Below, piece by piece: positions 14,666-24,543 of a stretch of DNA of 64,000 nt (its first letter is position 1; the number at the start of each line of letters is the position of its first letter). The notes beneath the pieces were generated by a model that searched no databases, was not told where the DNA came from, and was given only the letters and a program-made list of their open reading frames with translations. The stretch is taken from NCBI RefSeq assembly GCF_000621845.1, contig NZ_JHXF01000001.1, positions 124,001-188,000 on the forward strand, read 5' to 3'. This DNA is from Ruminococcus flavefaciens MA2007 (GTDB taxonomy: Bacteria > Bacillota > Clostridia > Oscillospirales > Ruminococcaceae). A program made the position numbers and the translations under genes.

Positions 14666-16180
14666 ATGAACAACAACATTTACAACGGAGCGCAGACTCC
14701 CTATGTACCCCAGCCCGTGACGCCGAAGGTCAAGGAAAAGCCTGTATACTCCAAGGCTGAGGTAGTTCTTTCGGTATTCGTATTTATAGCGGCGTTCTGT
14801 TTTGTGAGATACGTTGTGTTTCACGCCATGGGCTTTATCACAACGGGACTTTACATCGCTATTATTACCGCGGCAATAATCTACCTGAGAAAAAAAGAAT
14901 GCAAATTTTCAAGGTTCAACAAGGTGCTGACGGGAGTTCTCTATCTGTTTACCATAGTTTTCTCCATAACCGCCAATAACTTCATCAAGTCTCTTGACGC
15001 GATATTCCTTTTCGGAGCAGGCGCGTATCTGGTATACTCAGTAGGCGCTGACAACAAGACCGTTGAGCGCTTCCTGCCCTTTGCTCTCTGCAAGGCTATA
15101 TTCGAGTATCCCTTCTCTAATTTTGAGAAGCAGGCTACTATAACTTCGGATTCTCTTTCAAGCTCAAAGGCTGGCTCAAATGCAAAATATATCGTTATCG
15201 GACTTCTTATCACAGTTCCCCTGACAGCTGTAGTAGCGGCTCTGCTCATGTCAGCAGATGACGGCATGGAGCGTATGCTCACGAATATATTTGACAGGGT
15301 ATTCCGCGAGGAGCTCTGGAACATCATTTTACAGCTCGGCTTGGCTATACCATGTTCACTGTATCTCTTCGGTATGTTCTACACAAATACTCATCTCAAC
15401 GGACTTGCTACTCTTGACGAGAACCGCTGCAAGCAGTCTATGTACAATATGCGCTTTATAAGCAACCTCATCGTATACACAGCCGTAACTCCCATATGCA
15501 TACTCTATGTGCTGTTTTTCATCTCGCAGGCGAGCTACTTCCTATCCGCATTTGCAGGCAATCTCCCCGACGGCTATACCTATGCCGACTATGCAAGGCA
15601 GGGCTTCTTCGAGCTCTTTGCAGTAGCTCTCATAAATCTCGGTGTGCTCTGCTTTATGAGCCTTTTCTCCAAGAAAGCAGGCAGGGAAAAGACAAAAGCT
15701 CTCAAATTCTACAGCATTATCATCAGCGTATTCACAATAATACTCATAGCTACAGCCATGAGCAAAATGGTGATGTACATTGACAATTACGGACTCACAA
15801 AGCTGAGACTTTACACAAGCTGGTTCATGGTGCTTCTTGCACTGACCTTTGTAATGGTGATAATCAAGCAGTTCAAGTTCGATATGCAGTTTGCAAAGCA
15901 CTTCTCAATAATGTTCACTATTATGTTTGCTATCCTCTGTTTCTCACGCACCGAAGCTATTATCGCAAGATACAACATCAAGATGTACAACTCGGGATAT
16001 CTTGACGAGCTTGACATACACGCAATACTGGAAATGTCAGACGACGCACTCCTTGTTGCTCTTGACGAGGGAGAGGTAACTGCCGAGGAGGTAAACGACC
16101 ATAAGAAAAAGCTCTATCAGCGCGACGATTTCGGCAGTTACAATATTCCTGCACTTTTAGTAGACATTAAAACAGAATAA
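14666..16180 (+). CDS. DUF4173-family polytopic membrane protein
   Basis: A 504-aa membrane protein with about ten hydrophobic helices after a proline-rich cytoplasmic N-terminus (TPYVPQPVTPKVKEKP). The soluble C-terminal tail (about 425-504) ends with LYQRDDFGSYNIPALLVD. Overall layout, including the conserved Y-x-G-x-L-D-x-x-Y/D-like tail segment, matches DUF4173/DUF4153 proteins often found beside DUF2975-XRE pairs in Clostridia. Function is not established. AAGGAG precedes the ATG, and a strong terminator ends the unit. Confidence 0.75.
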   Translation: MNNNIYNGAQTPYVPQPVTPKVKEKPVYSKAEVVLSVFVFIAAFCFVRYVVFHAMGFITTGLYIAIITAAIIYLRKKECKFSRFNKVLTGVLYLFTIVFSITANNFIKSLDAIFLFGAGAYLVYSVGADNKTVERFLPFALCKAIFEYPFSNFEKQATITSDSLSSSKAGSNAKYIVIGLLITVPLTAVVAALLMSADDGMERMLTNIFDRVFREELWNIILQLGLAIPCSLYLFGMFYTNTHLNGLATLDENRCKQSMYNMRFISNLIVYTAVTPICILYVLFFISQASYFLSAFAGNLPDGYTYADYARQGFFELFAVALINLGVLCFMSLFSKKAGREKTKALKFYSIIISVFTIILIATAMSKMVMYIDNYGLTKLRLYTSWFMVLLALTFVMVIIKQFKFDMQFAKHFSIMFTIMFAILCFSRTEAIIARYNIKMYNSGYLDELDIHAILEMSDDALLVALDEGEVTAEEVNDHKKKLYQRDDFGSYNIPALLVDIKTE

Positions 16181-16185
16181 TGACG

Positions 16186-16212
16186 AAAAGGGACGCTGTG
16201 CGTCCTTTTTTG
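16186..16212 (+). terminator. Intrinsic terminator of the DUF4173 gene
   Basis: GGGACGC/GCGTCC stem extended by AAAA/TTTT pairs, TGT loop and T6 tail. Confidence 0.85.
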
Positions 16213-16307
16213 TCGCCTTATATGTGTATTATTGACATAAAGATTGTAAGAAACGAGGTATGGATATATGCTATACATAGAAAAATAATACGAAATGCGA
16301 TTTTTTC

Positions 16308-16337
16308 TTGAAATATAACCTATAGTTGATGTATAAT
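16308..16337 (+). promoter_or_regulatory. Promoter of the glycosyltransferase at 16429
   Basis: TTGAAA, 18-bp spacer, TATAAT. The 85-nt leader contains GGGGAATTCC and GGAGAATTC near the start codon. Confidence 0.65.
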
Positions 16338-16428
16338 ACTATCAGAAGAGAGAAAATGCTCCGCTAAGCACTTCGAAGCAGGATATCGCTTATAAAGGGG
16401 AATTCCAAAAGGAGAATTCAGAAAAAAC

Positions 16429-17349
16429 ATGAAATGCAGTATTATTATCCCATATTCAGATCAGTCAGACAGAACTATCCGATTATTTGATTCACTGGAG
16501 AAGCAGGATTTTGACGGAAGCGAATATGAGCTCATATTCGTAAACTGCGGTAATAATAACGAGCTCGAAAAATATATAAGTGAGCACGGCACAAAGGTAA
16601 AAACGCTCTGTCTTAATGCGCCTGACAGCAGAGCAGGTCAGGCTAAGAATATCGGACTTGAAAAGGCAGAGGGTGAGCTGGTCATCTTTCTTGACGGCGA
16701 CGAGATAGCCGCCGAAAACTTCGTTTCGGGACATTACAACGGCTACAAGCAGGCTGGAAAGCCTGTTATGCAGTTCGGTCTCACAAAGCAGGTCTTTGAG
16801 GAAAACGACAGATTTTACTATGAGATAAAGGAGCTTATCGGAAACGGTATCCGCTACTGGCTCACAGAGCCCGAGAGATACGGTCTGAACAAGCAGAAGA
16901 ACTATTACTATATCAAGGATATCCGCCTTGAAATGCTTGAGCCATACAGCTATGACTTCGATAAGGTCAAGTATAAGATGATATTCACCAAGACCTCTAA
17001 TCTCTCTATCCCTATGGAGTGCATAAGGCGCTGGGGCGGCTTTGAAGAGAGCTACCGCGGCGAGGAAGTCGATGACTGGGAGTTCGGCTACCGCATGATG
17101 AAGAATAACGTGGATATCGTGTATAATCCGCAGGTTGCAGTATTCCACCTCTATGAGAAGGAGAGATACGACAGCAGGCGTTTCAGCGACTGGAAAAACA
17201 ACCTTGATTCAATGCTGAAGAAGTACAACGACAGCTTTCTCAATAAGCTCTCGGAGTTCACAAGCTATTTTGATCCTGAGAGCAAATACGATACAAGCAG
17301 AAATATCTGGCTTGATACCTATAAGCATCTTGAAATGGGTGCAAGATAA
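16429..17349 (+). CDS. Family 2 glycosyltransferase
   Basis: A 306-aa GT-A fold enzyme. It opens CSIIIPYSDQSDRTIRLFDS, the nucleotide-sugar site, and has the metal-binding FLDGDE near residue 88 (DxD-type) and the acceptor-site GEEVDDWEFGYRM near residue 215 (ED-type motif). No membrane helix is visible, so it is cytoplasmic or peripheral. It stands alone with its own promoter and terminator; the acceptor (cell-wall polysaccharide or protein) is not predictable from context. Confidence 0.85.
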   Translation: MKCSIIIPYSDQSDRTIRLFDSLEKQDFDGSEYELIFVNCGNNNELEKYISEHGTKVKTLCLNAPDSRAGQAKNIGLEKAEGELVIFLDGDEIAAENFVSGHYNGYKQAGKPVMQFGLTKQVFEENDRFYYEIKELIGNGIRYWLTEPERYGLNKQKNYYYIKDIRLEMLEPYSYDFDKVKYKMIFTKTSNLSIPMECIRRWGGFEESYRGEEVDDWEFGYRMMKNNVDIVYNPQVAVFHLYEKERYDSRRFSDWKNNLDSMLKKYNDSFLNKLSEFTSYFDPESKYDTSRNIWLDTYKHLEMGAR

Positions 17350-17453
17350 AAATTGCAGGCTTCATGGGCTGTGATCCGTTCCCTTCCCTGTATTCGGAGC
17401 ACAGTTCATAAAAATACAAGCCCGATCCTCCTCTTTCGGGTTTATTTCTCCCT

Positions 17454-17479
17454 AAAACTCCGCGCAAGCGGAGTTTTTT
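17454..17479 (+). terminator. Intrinsic terminator
   Basis: AAAACTCCGC/GCGGAGTTTT 10-bp stem, GCAA tetraloop, T6 tail, about 100 bp after the glycosyltransferase stop. Confidence 0.85.
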
Positions 17480-17519
17480 CGTTGTGACGATGTTTTCACT
17501 ATGAAACGCAAAAAAGGAC

Positions 17520-17548
17520 TTGACTTATATACGATACAGTAGTAAAAT
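17520..17548 (+). promoter_or_regulatory. Promoter without an assigned gene
   Basis: TTGACT, 17-bp spacer, TAAAAT. It reads into a ~150-nt stretch with only a 24-codon ORF before a terminator at 17700, so it may make a small RNA or peptide. Confidence 0.55.
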
Positions 17549-17602
17549 AATTACAGCCATAGTCTGAACAAATGAAATGTAATATCAGAAGAGGAATTGG
17601 GT

Positions 17603-17677
17603 ATGGATTATAAAAATCTCTTATCTGTATTTATTCCCTGTGATTTCATGGGGCATTTCAGGTTCAGGCTGTGGTAG
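17603..17677 (+). CDS. Possible 24-aa peptide or lipoprotein relic
   Basis: ATG with AGAGGA 7 bases upstream; encodes MDYKNLLSVFIPCDFMGHFR and four more residues. Another frame of the same stretch reads VISWGISGSGCGR, a lipobox-like end of a signal peptide, so this may be the frameshifted start of a lost lipoprotein gene. Promoter (17520) and terminator (17700) flank it. Confidence 0.3.
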   Translation: MDYKNLLSVFIPCDFMGHFRFRLW

Positions 17678-17699
17678 ATAAAAAATATTCAGATGTTGT

Positions 17700-17722
17700 G
17701 TCGCCTGCGGCGGCATTTTTTA
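17700..17722 (+). terminator. Terminator of the short transcript
   Basis: GTCGCC/GGCGGC stem with TGC loop and T6. Confidence 0.6.
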
Positions 17723-17726
17723 TTTA

Positions 17727-17768
17727 TAAATATAAAAATGCCCTCTGAGTTTCCTCAAAGGGCATTTA
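17727..17768 (-). terminator. Minus-strand terminator after the membrane protein at 17838
   Basis: On the minus strand ATGCCCTTTGAG and CTCAGAGGGCAT pair (one wobble) with a GAAA loop, then TTTTTATATTTAT. Confidence 0.8.
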
Positions 17769-17837
17769 TTTTTAGTTTAAAGGGAAAGCGCGTTGTAACG
17801 TTTCTGGTGATGAAGCATATTGCGTCAGACGCGGAGC

Positions 17838-18377
17838 TTATTCAAATACTACGCCCCAGCCTGCGCTGACCTTACGGTACAATCGCATTTTTTCCTTTTT
17901 CTTCTGCATTTTCAGCAGTGAGAATGCCAGTACGATGACCAGCAGAGTAAGTACAGCACCAATTACGACGCCGACTATAAGATTAGTCTTGAACATCAGA
18001 AGTGCCAATGCTACCCAGATGATTATTGCAGCTACAAGTATGATAGGTAAGCAGAATGAAGCAAAGCTTCTGTTCTTTACCTTGATGTAGTGCTGAATAT
18101 CTCTGATACTGAAACACTCATAATTACGAGCGATAAAGTTATCGGGCTGAGCCCATTTGCAGAATGCGGCAAGATTCTCAAACTTTGCCGTATAATCCTG
18201 ATAATCGTGGAATTTTTCGTTATATCTTGTGACGCGGTAGTAGACTATTACAGCCTGTCCCTGCTGCTCGGCGTCCATTACGTGGATAATAGTGCCGATG
18301 TCAGCCTGACCTCTCATTGCCTTGGTCACAAGGAACTTTCGATCTATCGCTTCATCAATATTAAGCAAATAATTCAT
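17838..18377 (-). CDS. Two-helix membrane protein, unknown
   Basis: A 179-aa protein. Residues 1-105 are soluble (opens MNYLLNIDEAIDRKFLVTKA), with two membrane helices near 107-128 and 131-154 and a basic cytoplasmic tail KMQKKKEKMRLYRK. No family recognised. AAGGAAAGGGA precedes the ATG. It lies at the downstream end of the kinase/phosphatase/VWA operon on the same strand but has its own promoter, so it may be a linked but separately controlled member. Confidence 0.65.
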   Translation of the reverse strand: MNYLLNIDEAIDRKFLVTKAMRGQADIGTIIHVMDAEQQGQAVIVYYRVTRYNEKFHDYQDYTAKFENLAAFCKWAQPDNFIARNYECFSIRDIQHYIKVKNRSFASFCLPIILVAAIIIWVALALLMFKTNLIVGVVIGAVLTLLVIVLAFSLLKMQKKKEKMRLYRKVSAGWGVVFE

Positions 18378-18410
18378 AGCAATCCCTTTCCTTAACGCGG
18401 ATTAATATAT

Positions 18411-18440
18411 CGACACTGCGAGTACACGCAGAAAATGTCG
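18411..18440 (-). promoter_or_regulatory. Leader stem-loop of the membrane-protein gene
   Basis: On the minus strand CGACA...CTGCG and CGCAG...TGTCG form two stacked 5-bp stems separated by a T-rich bulge, in the 5' UTR between promoter and start codon. Confidence 0.4.
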
Positions 18441-18486
18441 TAAGATTTGATTTTTCGGAAAAAGTTTATCTTTTTGAGATAAAATA

Positions 18487-18515
18487 ATTATAACATATGT
18501 GAACAAAAAAAGCAA
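18487..18515 (-). promoter_or_regulatory. Promoter of the membrane-protein gene
   Basis: On the minus strand TTGCTT, 17-bp spacer, TATAAT. Confidence 0.7.
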
Positions 18516-18558
18516 TACCTAAACCTTTATAAAAATAATATGTCAATATTGGTCAAAC

Positions 18559-19746
<1,188 letters not shown>

Positions 19747-19767
19747 TTATGAAGATCAAGGCTTATG

Positions 19768-20673
19768 TCATACTTTTTTATTCAGCAGAGCTGCCTTACG
19801 GTCAGCAGCTGCCTGTTTATTCTCTTCGACCTTCTTTTTCAGAACGTCGAGCTTTGCGTTGAGCAGTTCCTCGTTATAGATACAAGAGAGGGATATATCG
19901 TCCTCTGTACCGAAACGTGAACGTTTAGCCAGATTATTCTTGATGACCTCCTTGAAGGTATCGAGATTAGCCAGCTGGCTTGTGATTATAGTATGGTAAT
20001 CGAGAAAATCGTACTCGCTGCCGAAGGACGTATAGAGTCCGTCGGTAGAGCCGTAAAGAGCTATAAGCTTTTTCTTTGGTGCATAGAAGCTGCTGAACAT
20101 ACCTGCAGCATTTGAGTTGCACACAGAAGCGGTAACATTGGCAGGAGCAGATTCGTTATATTCCATTGGCATAACAGCCTTACAGTCATCGAAGATAGCT
20201 ACGAGGCTTCCGTCGCCGATCTGTACGCCGAATGTATAATCATCTCCTGCAACGGCGGCAACGAGTGTAGAGCCGTAGTAAGACTCAGGCAGAATAGCCT
20301 CGAATTCCTCGGGAGTAAATTTGCTTTTCTCCTCATCGGTAACGGGATTTTCAGCAAGATGCTTATCGATCTTCATATTCCAGTTAGAGATTATCTGCTT
20401 TTCGATATTTTTAATGATGAGCTTATGATTGACGGGAAGATTTTTCTCAAAAGCCTCGCGGTCCTCATAGAATCTGTCGATAGCCTCTATAGCAGCTTCA
20501 ACAGCGAATTTAGAGCCCATATGGCTTCTGAAATGCTTTTTGCTTCCGTGTCCGTCAGCAACTACAGCTATAGCGTAGTGATCGCCCACCTTGAAAGCAG
20601 AGCTGTCCTGGCAAACGAGATTGGTCTTTTCATGACTTGCGCCCATGACCGAATGGCTGAAGCCGTTGAACAT
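19768..20673 (-). CDS. PP2C-family Ser/Thr protein phosphatase
   Basis: A 301-aa PPM/PP2C phosphatase that removes phosphate from Ser/Thr using two metal ions. The opening GASHEKTNLVCQDSS corresponds to the family's N-QD motif (Asp23), VVADGHGS at 38-43 is the DGHGG motif, and DDISLSCIY near the end is the C-terminal metal-binding D-D-x-S/T. A lysine-rich helical tail (about 270-301) is extra. AGGAGGA precedes the ATG. It sits between a VWA gene and a repeat-tailed protein with an atypical kinase upstream: the phosphatase of a TerY-P-type triad. Confidence 0.88.
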   Translation of the reverse strand: MFNGFSHSVMGASHEKTNLVCQDSSAFKVGDHYAIAVVADGHGSKKHFRSHMGSKFAVEAAIEAIDRFYEDREAFEKNLPVNHKLIIKNIEKQIISNWNMKIDKHLAENPVTDEEKSKFTPEEFEAILPESYYGSTLVAAVAGDDYTFGVQIGDGSLVAIFDDCKAVMPMEYNESAPANVTASVCNSNAAGMFSSFYAPKKKLIALYGSTDGLYTSFGSEYDFLDYHTIITSQLANLDTFKEVIKNNLAKRSRFGTEDDISLSCIYNEELLNAKLDVLKKKVEENKQAAADRKAALLNKKV

Positions 20674-20706
20674 AATTTTTCAGTCCTCCTCAGAAGTTTT
20701 GAAATA

Positions 20707-21576
20707 TTACCAGCCTGTATCGAAGGGCACGTCGTCTCCGTCTGTCTGGGTGCTTACCAGCTCCTGGATCTGCTGACCGAGGAGCTTCTGCTTTGCAGCG
20801 AAAACGTCCTCTTCGCCGATCTCATGACCTGTATCGTCAGAGAGAGTCATACTCTTACTGCCTATCTGTGACGATGTAACGGCGATGATCTTGATCATCT
20901 GAGCCAGCTGTCCGCCTGAATATGCGTGAACAACGGTATCCTTTGAGCCTGTGAACTCAGCGAGGATATTATCGTTAGCTTCCTGACCTATACCGAGAGC
21001 GGCTTTAAGTCCGAATTTATACCAGCTGTTGGTCTGGAGCTCTCTGAGACCTTCCTTATAGTCGTCAGACGGATAACCGTCAGTCATGAGGAAGATAACG
21101 GGAGCGAAAGAAAGTGAAGGTGAATTGAGGAAGCTGTTTCTTGACATTCTGTGGTTGAGCTCCTTGAAAGCTGCGCCCATGCTGGTAACGCCGCTTGCAC
21201 GGAGTCTTGCCCACTCAAAGTCCTCTATCGGGATAGGATTGGAGTACATCCATCTTACCTCTGTAGAGAAAGTGAGGACAGCTACCTTTACTTCTGTATC
21301 AGCTTCGCCGACTCTGCGTATCTCGGGGATAAGCTCTTCCATAACGGTATTGAGCTCGCCCATTTTCTTTCCCTTCATACTTCCTGATGTATCGATAAGG
21401 AAGAATATTACAAGGCTTTTTTTGGAAACGCTTGTAGCGCTGAGGGGATCGTCGTCAAAATCGAGAATGCTGTTATCGGACTCGGGAGCTGTAGATACAG
21501 TTTCTTTTGTATCGAAATCATCCAGAGGATTAGCGTTTGCGTTTACCTCGGGTTCTGTAACACGTTCATTGCTCAT
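20707..21576 (-). CDS. TerY-like von Willebrand factor A domain protein
   Basis: A 289-aa cytoplasmic protein. After an acidic N-terminus (1-50) comes a VWA domain with a complete metal-ion-dependent adhesion site: DTSGS at 62-66, a Thr in SGVTSMGAAF and Asp in FLMTDGYPSDD. This is the TerY form, used in protein-protein assembly with PP2C and kinase partners. The ~40-aa C-terminal tail is polar. It lies 33 bp upstream of the phosphatase and 43 bp downstream of the kinase, as in TerY-P triads described in other bacteria. Confidence 0.85.
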   Translation of the reverse strand: MSNERVTEPEVNANANPLDDFDTKETVSTAPESDNSILDFDDDPLSATSVSKKSLVIFFLIDTSGSMKGKKMGELNTVMEELIPEIRRVGEADTEVKVAVLTFSTEVRWMYSNPIPIEDFEWARLRASGVTSMGAAFKELNHRMSRNSFLNSPSLSFAPVIFLMTDGYPSDDYKEGLRELQTNSWYKFGLKAALGIGQEANDNILAEFTGSKDTVVHAYSGGQLAQMIKIIAVTSSQIGSKSMTLSDDTGHEIGEEDVFAAKQKLLGQQIQELVSTQTDGDDVPFDTGW

Positions 21577-21619
21577 AATTTAATACATCCTTTCAGTATT
21601 ACTGCTTTGGCTAAGCAGA

Positions 21620-22963
21620 TTAGATCTGTGCTTTTACTTCGCCAAAATCGATTTCAAGCCCCTGCCAAACAGGGAATCCCTTACCGGGAGCTATGTCATA
21701 GAACTTTCCGTCGGGCATCTTAGCCTTCCATTGTCTGTCGGAGCAATTCTTTATACCGAGAACGCCCTGCTTGAGCTTATTCTCAACAAGCTCGCCTGCA
21801 ACGGCTGTAAAGTCGTCGGATTCGGGGAGTATCTCGCAGGTATAGAATTTGCAGCCAAGATAAAGGGGTGTGCGGTAATCGCGGTTGCTGAATCCGATAG
21901 TCACGAATTCCATTCCGCACTTCGGGCACTTGAATGTCTTTTCATTCTGATGAATAAACATTGAGCTGAAGTTTGTTCTTCCGCAGCCGCACTGTATGAT
22001 CTCTGATCTAAGGCGTATGAACAGCTTCTGCCATTCGTTCTCGATGATACGCTTTGTAGGATCACTGACGCCTGTGGTGAATGAACGGATAAAGGCGTCT
22101 TTTATATAATCGGGATAGATTCTCCAGAATTTGATGATGTTGTCGTGGATACCTCTTACGGGACGGTTAGAGTCGTCATCGGGATCGTACACGAAAACTG
22201 CGTTCTGACCGTAGTGCTTGAGCTCAGAGGATTCTGTAAGGCAGACGTCGCGGACTACCTTTTCGCCCTCCATAGGATCGCCTCTGAAGAGAAGCTTGAA
22301 GAGCACTACTGCGAGAGAATACTTATCGGTCTGGACATTAGGCTGAGCTATGCCTCTTACGACCTCGGGCGCCATGTAGCCCGGCTTACCGCCGATACCG
22401 AAGTTGCTTCCGTCAGGGGCGATGTTATCACAGTCGCAGACGAGAACGGCACCTGTATTAACATTAATAAAGAAGCCTCCGTCGTTAAGGTCCTGATAGC
22501 TCTTACCTGCACGGTGGAGCTGTCGGAAAGCGTTTACGATATTGATGACGCAGGTCACCATAGCGCTGAGTGTGTTGAATTTTACAGGGCGCTTAACTCC
22601 GCGTCCTGTCAGCGGATCGATCTCCAGCTTATAGGTATTGAGGATATCAACGAAAGAATCAAAGCCCTCGGGCTTGAGCTCCATGATATATCCGAATGTA
22701 CCGTCCTCTGCTTCCTTGGTGAGGTACTTTGGCCAGAGGAACTTGTTGCTGGGCGGACCGTCATTTATATTGTTCTGGAGGTTCTTACGGAAAGCGGCTG
22801 GCTTGCTCATCTTATTGATGTCGTACCATTTGAGCGCCCATTTCTGACCGTTGAAGCGGACGAGGTAAACAATACCCTGACCACCGCTGCCGATAACGCT
22901 GAGCACCTTGGCTTTGCCGCCGAATTCCATTTCGACCTCTTGACCTATTTCAAGCTCTATCAT
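21620..22963 (-). CDS. Atypical Ser/Thr kinase with C-terminal zinc ribbon (TerY-P triad)
   Basis: A 447-aa kinase-fold protein. Glycine-rich loop IGSGGQGIVY at 24-33, ATP-binding Lys45 in WALKWY, catalytic loop YQDLNDGGFFIN near residues 154-165 (Asp kept; the Asn lies farther away than in HRDxxxxN kinases) and a metal-binding Asp in CDCDN near 174, then GYMAPEV. Residues about 325-355 hold two cysteine pairs, CGC and CPKC, likely a zinc ribbon. The C-terminus is a beta-rich segment. No membrane helix. It is the kinase of the neighbouring PP2C and VWA proteins. GAAAGGATGAG precedes the ATG. Confidence 0.82.
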   Translation of the reverse strand: MIELEIGQEVEMEFGGKAKVLSVIGSGGQGIVYLVRFNGQKWALKWYDINKMSKPAAFRKNLQNNINDGPPSNKFLWPKYLTKEAEDGTFGYIMELKPEGFDSFVDILNTYKLEIDPLTGRGVKRPVKFNTLSAMVTCVINIVNAFRQLHRAGKSYQDLNDGGFFINVNTGAVLVCDCDNIAPDGSNFGIGGKPGYMAPEVVRGIAQPNVQTDKYSLAVVLFKLLFRGDPMEGEKVVRDVCLTESSELKHYGQNAVFVYDPDDDSNRPVRGIHDNIIKFWRIYPDYIKDAFIRSFTTGVSDPTKRIIENEWQKLFIRLRSEIIQCGCGRTNFSSMFIHQNEKTFKCPKCGMEFVTIGFSNRDYRTPLYLGCKFYTCEILPESDDFTAVAGELVENKLKQGVLGIKNCSDRQWKAKMPDGKFYDIAPGKGFPVWQGLEIDFGEVKAQI

Positions 22964-22984
22964 ATGATCTCATCCTTTCTTTTA

Positions 22985-24028
22985 TTAGTCAAGCTCATAT
23001 TCTTCAGCCGAGGTCACGAGGTTGAACCTTATTCCAGTGGCTAAACAGTATTTATGAACGTATGAATTTTCTATGCAGTAGATAACAAGGTTGGGGCAGT
23101 ATGAGAAAGCATTTGCGTCGATGAACTTGATGCTTTCGGGTAAGAAGAGCTTTCTGAGCTTATCGCAGCCCGAGAATGCTTCTGCGCCTATACTGCTTAC
23201 GCTTGGCGGTATCTCGATGACCTCGAGGCTTGTACAGAATGAGAAAGTACTGTCCTCTATTTCAAGAACACCGTCAGGTATCTTTACAACTACCAGATTT
23301 GAGCACTGGCTGAATGCGCCCTGCTTTATTATTCTCAGACCTTCGGGCAGCTCCAGACCTCTCAGACGCTTACATGAGGAGAAAGCATATTCTCCGATAG
23401 CAAGGAGCGTAGAGGGAAGCTGGATAGTTCTGAGCGAACCGAACTTATCGAAGCAGAAAGCTTCAAGCTTTGTATAGCCGTCGGGAATGGTAATATTTCC
23501 GCTGAGTCTGTATCTCAGAGCGTTACGCGGCATAAATACCATTTCGTTGATATCGACAGGCCGCTTTTTAACCTCCTCGGTCTTCTTATCGCTGTCGTCC
23601 TCGCTTTCAGGGAGAACTTTAAGGTGAGATTCGTAAGGCCAGCCAAGAAGATATGTAAAGCAGGCGACAACAAATTCGGAGGCATTCTCCGCAAGGAAAA
23701 GGTCGCCGAGCATAAAGCTTTTAGCTTTCATAACAGCGATCTCGTGGTTCTTATCCTCGAGAAGGATCTTGAGCACACCCATGTTATACATATTAATAAG
23801 TAAGCGGCGTTCCTTATCGTAATCGGGGATATGATCGCTGAGAAGACCTATGAATCTGTCTTTATTGGCAACGGCTCTGGCGCCGTCGTTTACAACGATC
23901 GCTCTAAGCTCATGCTGAAACTCCATAGTGTTTTCAAAGCCCTCGATGTTCTGCGGTACAGGAGCACCGCACTGCGGGCAGGCAGAAAGCTTAGGGTCAA
24001 GTGGTGCGTTGCATTTCTCGCATTGCAT
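22985..24028 (-). CDS. Zinc-ribbon protein with BspA-like leucine-rich repeats
   Basis: A 347-aa protein, first gene of the operon. A double CxxC zinc ribbon is at residues 3-22 (CEKCNAPLDPKLSACPQCG). The middle is helical, and from about 175 on there are BspA/LRR_5-type repeats such as LPSTLLAIGEYAFSSCKRLR and IPPSVSSIGAEAFSGCDKLR. There is no signal peptide, so unlike surface BspA proteins it is cytoplasmic and may serve as a docking scaffold for the kinase module. The ATG at 24028 has AGGAGGA upstream; an earlier ATG at 24064 does not. Confidence 0.75.
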   Translation of the reverse strand: MQCEKCNAPLDPKLSACPQCGAPVPQNIEGFENTMEFQHELRAIVVNDGARAVANKDRFIGLLSDHIPDYDKERRLLINMYNMGVLKILLEDKNHEIAVMKAKSFMLGDLFLAENASEFVVACFTYLLGWPYESHLKVLPESEDDSDKKTEEVKKRPVDINEMVFMPRNALRYRLSGNITIPDGYTKLEAFCFDKFGSLRTIQLPSTLLAIGEYAFSSCKRLRGLELPEGLRIIKQGAFSQCSNLVVVKIPDGVLEIEDSTFSFCTSLEVIEIPPSVSSIGAEAFSGCDKLRKLFLPESIKFIDANAFSYCPNLVIYCIENSYVHKYCLATGIRFNLVTSAEEYELD

Positions 24029-24099
24029 GATCTCTCCTCCTGACTTAAAAATATAGCAGCGCAAAGTTAAATATGCGTATTTATATTGTTATCACGTTT

Positions 24100-24128
24100 A
24101 GTATAACACTTTTCTATTTTAATGTCAA
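24100..24128 (-). promoter_or_regulatory. Promoter of the TerY-P-type operon
   Basis: On the minus strand TTGACA, 17-bp spacer, TATACT, about 75 bp before the first start codon. It would drive all five genes down to 18559; their gaps are 22-66 bp. Confidence 0.85.
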
Positions 24129-24245
24129 GGGAAATGAAAGGCGAAAAACAAAATTGAATTATCTTTTACAAAAACCTAGCCTTGTATTTGTGCAAATTTT
24201 TTAAGTTCATTACAGGGCGTAATATCGGGAAAAAATATTATTCTC

Positions 24246-24266
24246 AATATTGGCTGAGCCAATATT
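24246..24266. promoter_or_regulatory. 21-bp perfect palindrome between divergent promoters
   Basis: AATATTGGCT-G-AGCCAATATT. It lies midway between the TerY-P-type promoter and the sugar-binding-protein promoter. It could be a regulator site for either side, or a hairpin. The surrounding 24129-24370 is otherwise AT-rich without a gene. Confidence 0.5.
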
Positions 24267-24373
24267 TGTATACTTATTTGTGGAATAAACCCGTCGTATA
24301 AAATTGTTTAAAATGCATACAAATAATTTGATATTTTTGTATATCGCGCGAATGATGTTTTTACAAATTGTTG

Positions 24374-24402
24374 TTGAAATTCAGATAAAAATGTGTTAGA
24401 AT
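24374..24402 (+). promoter_or_regulatory. Promoter of the solute-binding/GGDEF pair
   Basis: TTGAAA, 17-bp spacer, TAGAAT. A ~135-nt leader follows with several possible stems (GGATATC/GATATCC, TTCCAT/ATGGAA, CCTG/CAGG). I did not recognise a known riboswitch in it. Confidence 0.65.
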
Positions 24403-24543
24403 ATGTTATGGATATCAATCTATAGCCTGACAGGGGTAATGCCGCACGCTCATTATTTCCATGATATGAGGATGTAAATGGAATATCAAGCAGATATCCT
24501 GCGGCGGTTTCAGGTATAATTGATCAATAAGGAGGTTCAGCAT

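Noticed and set aside
24409-24543. Known riboswitch (c-di-GMP or other) in the sensor-pair leader
   Set aside because: Several possible stems, including a crossing pair, but no match to the conserved core of classes I can recall.
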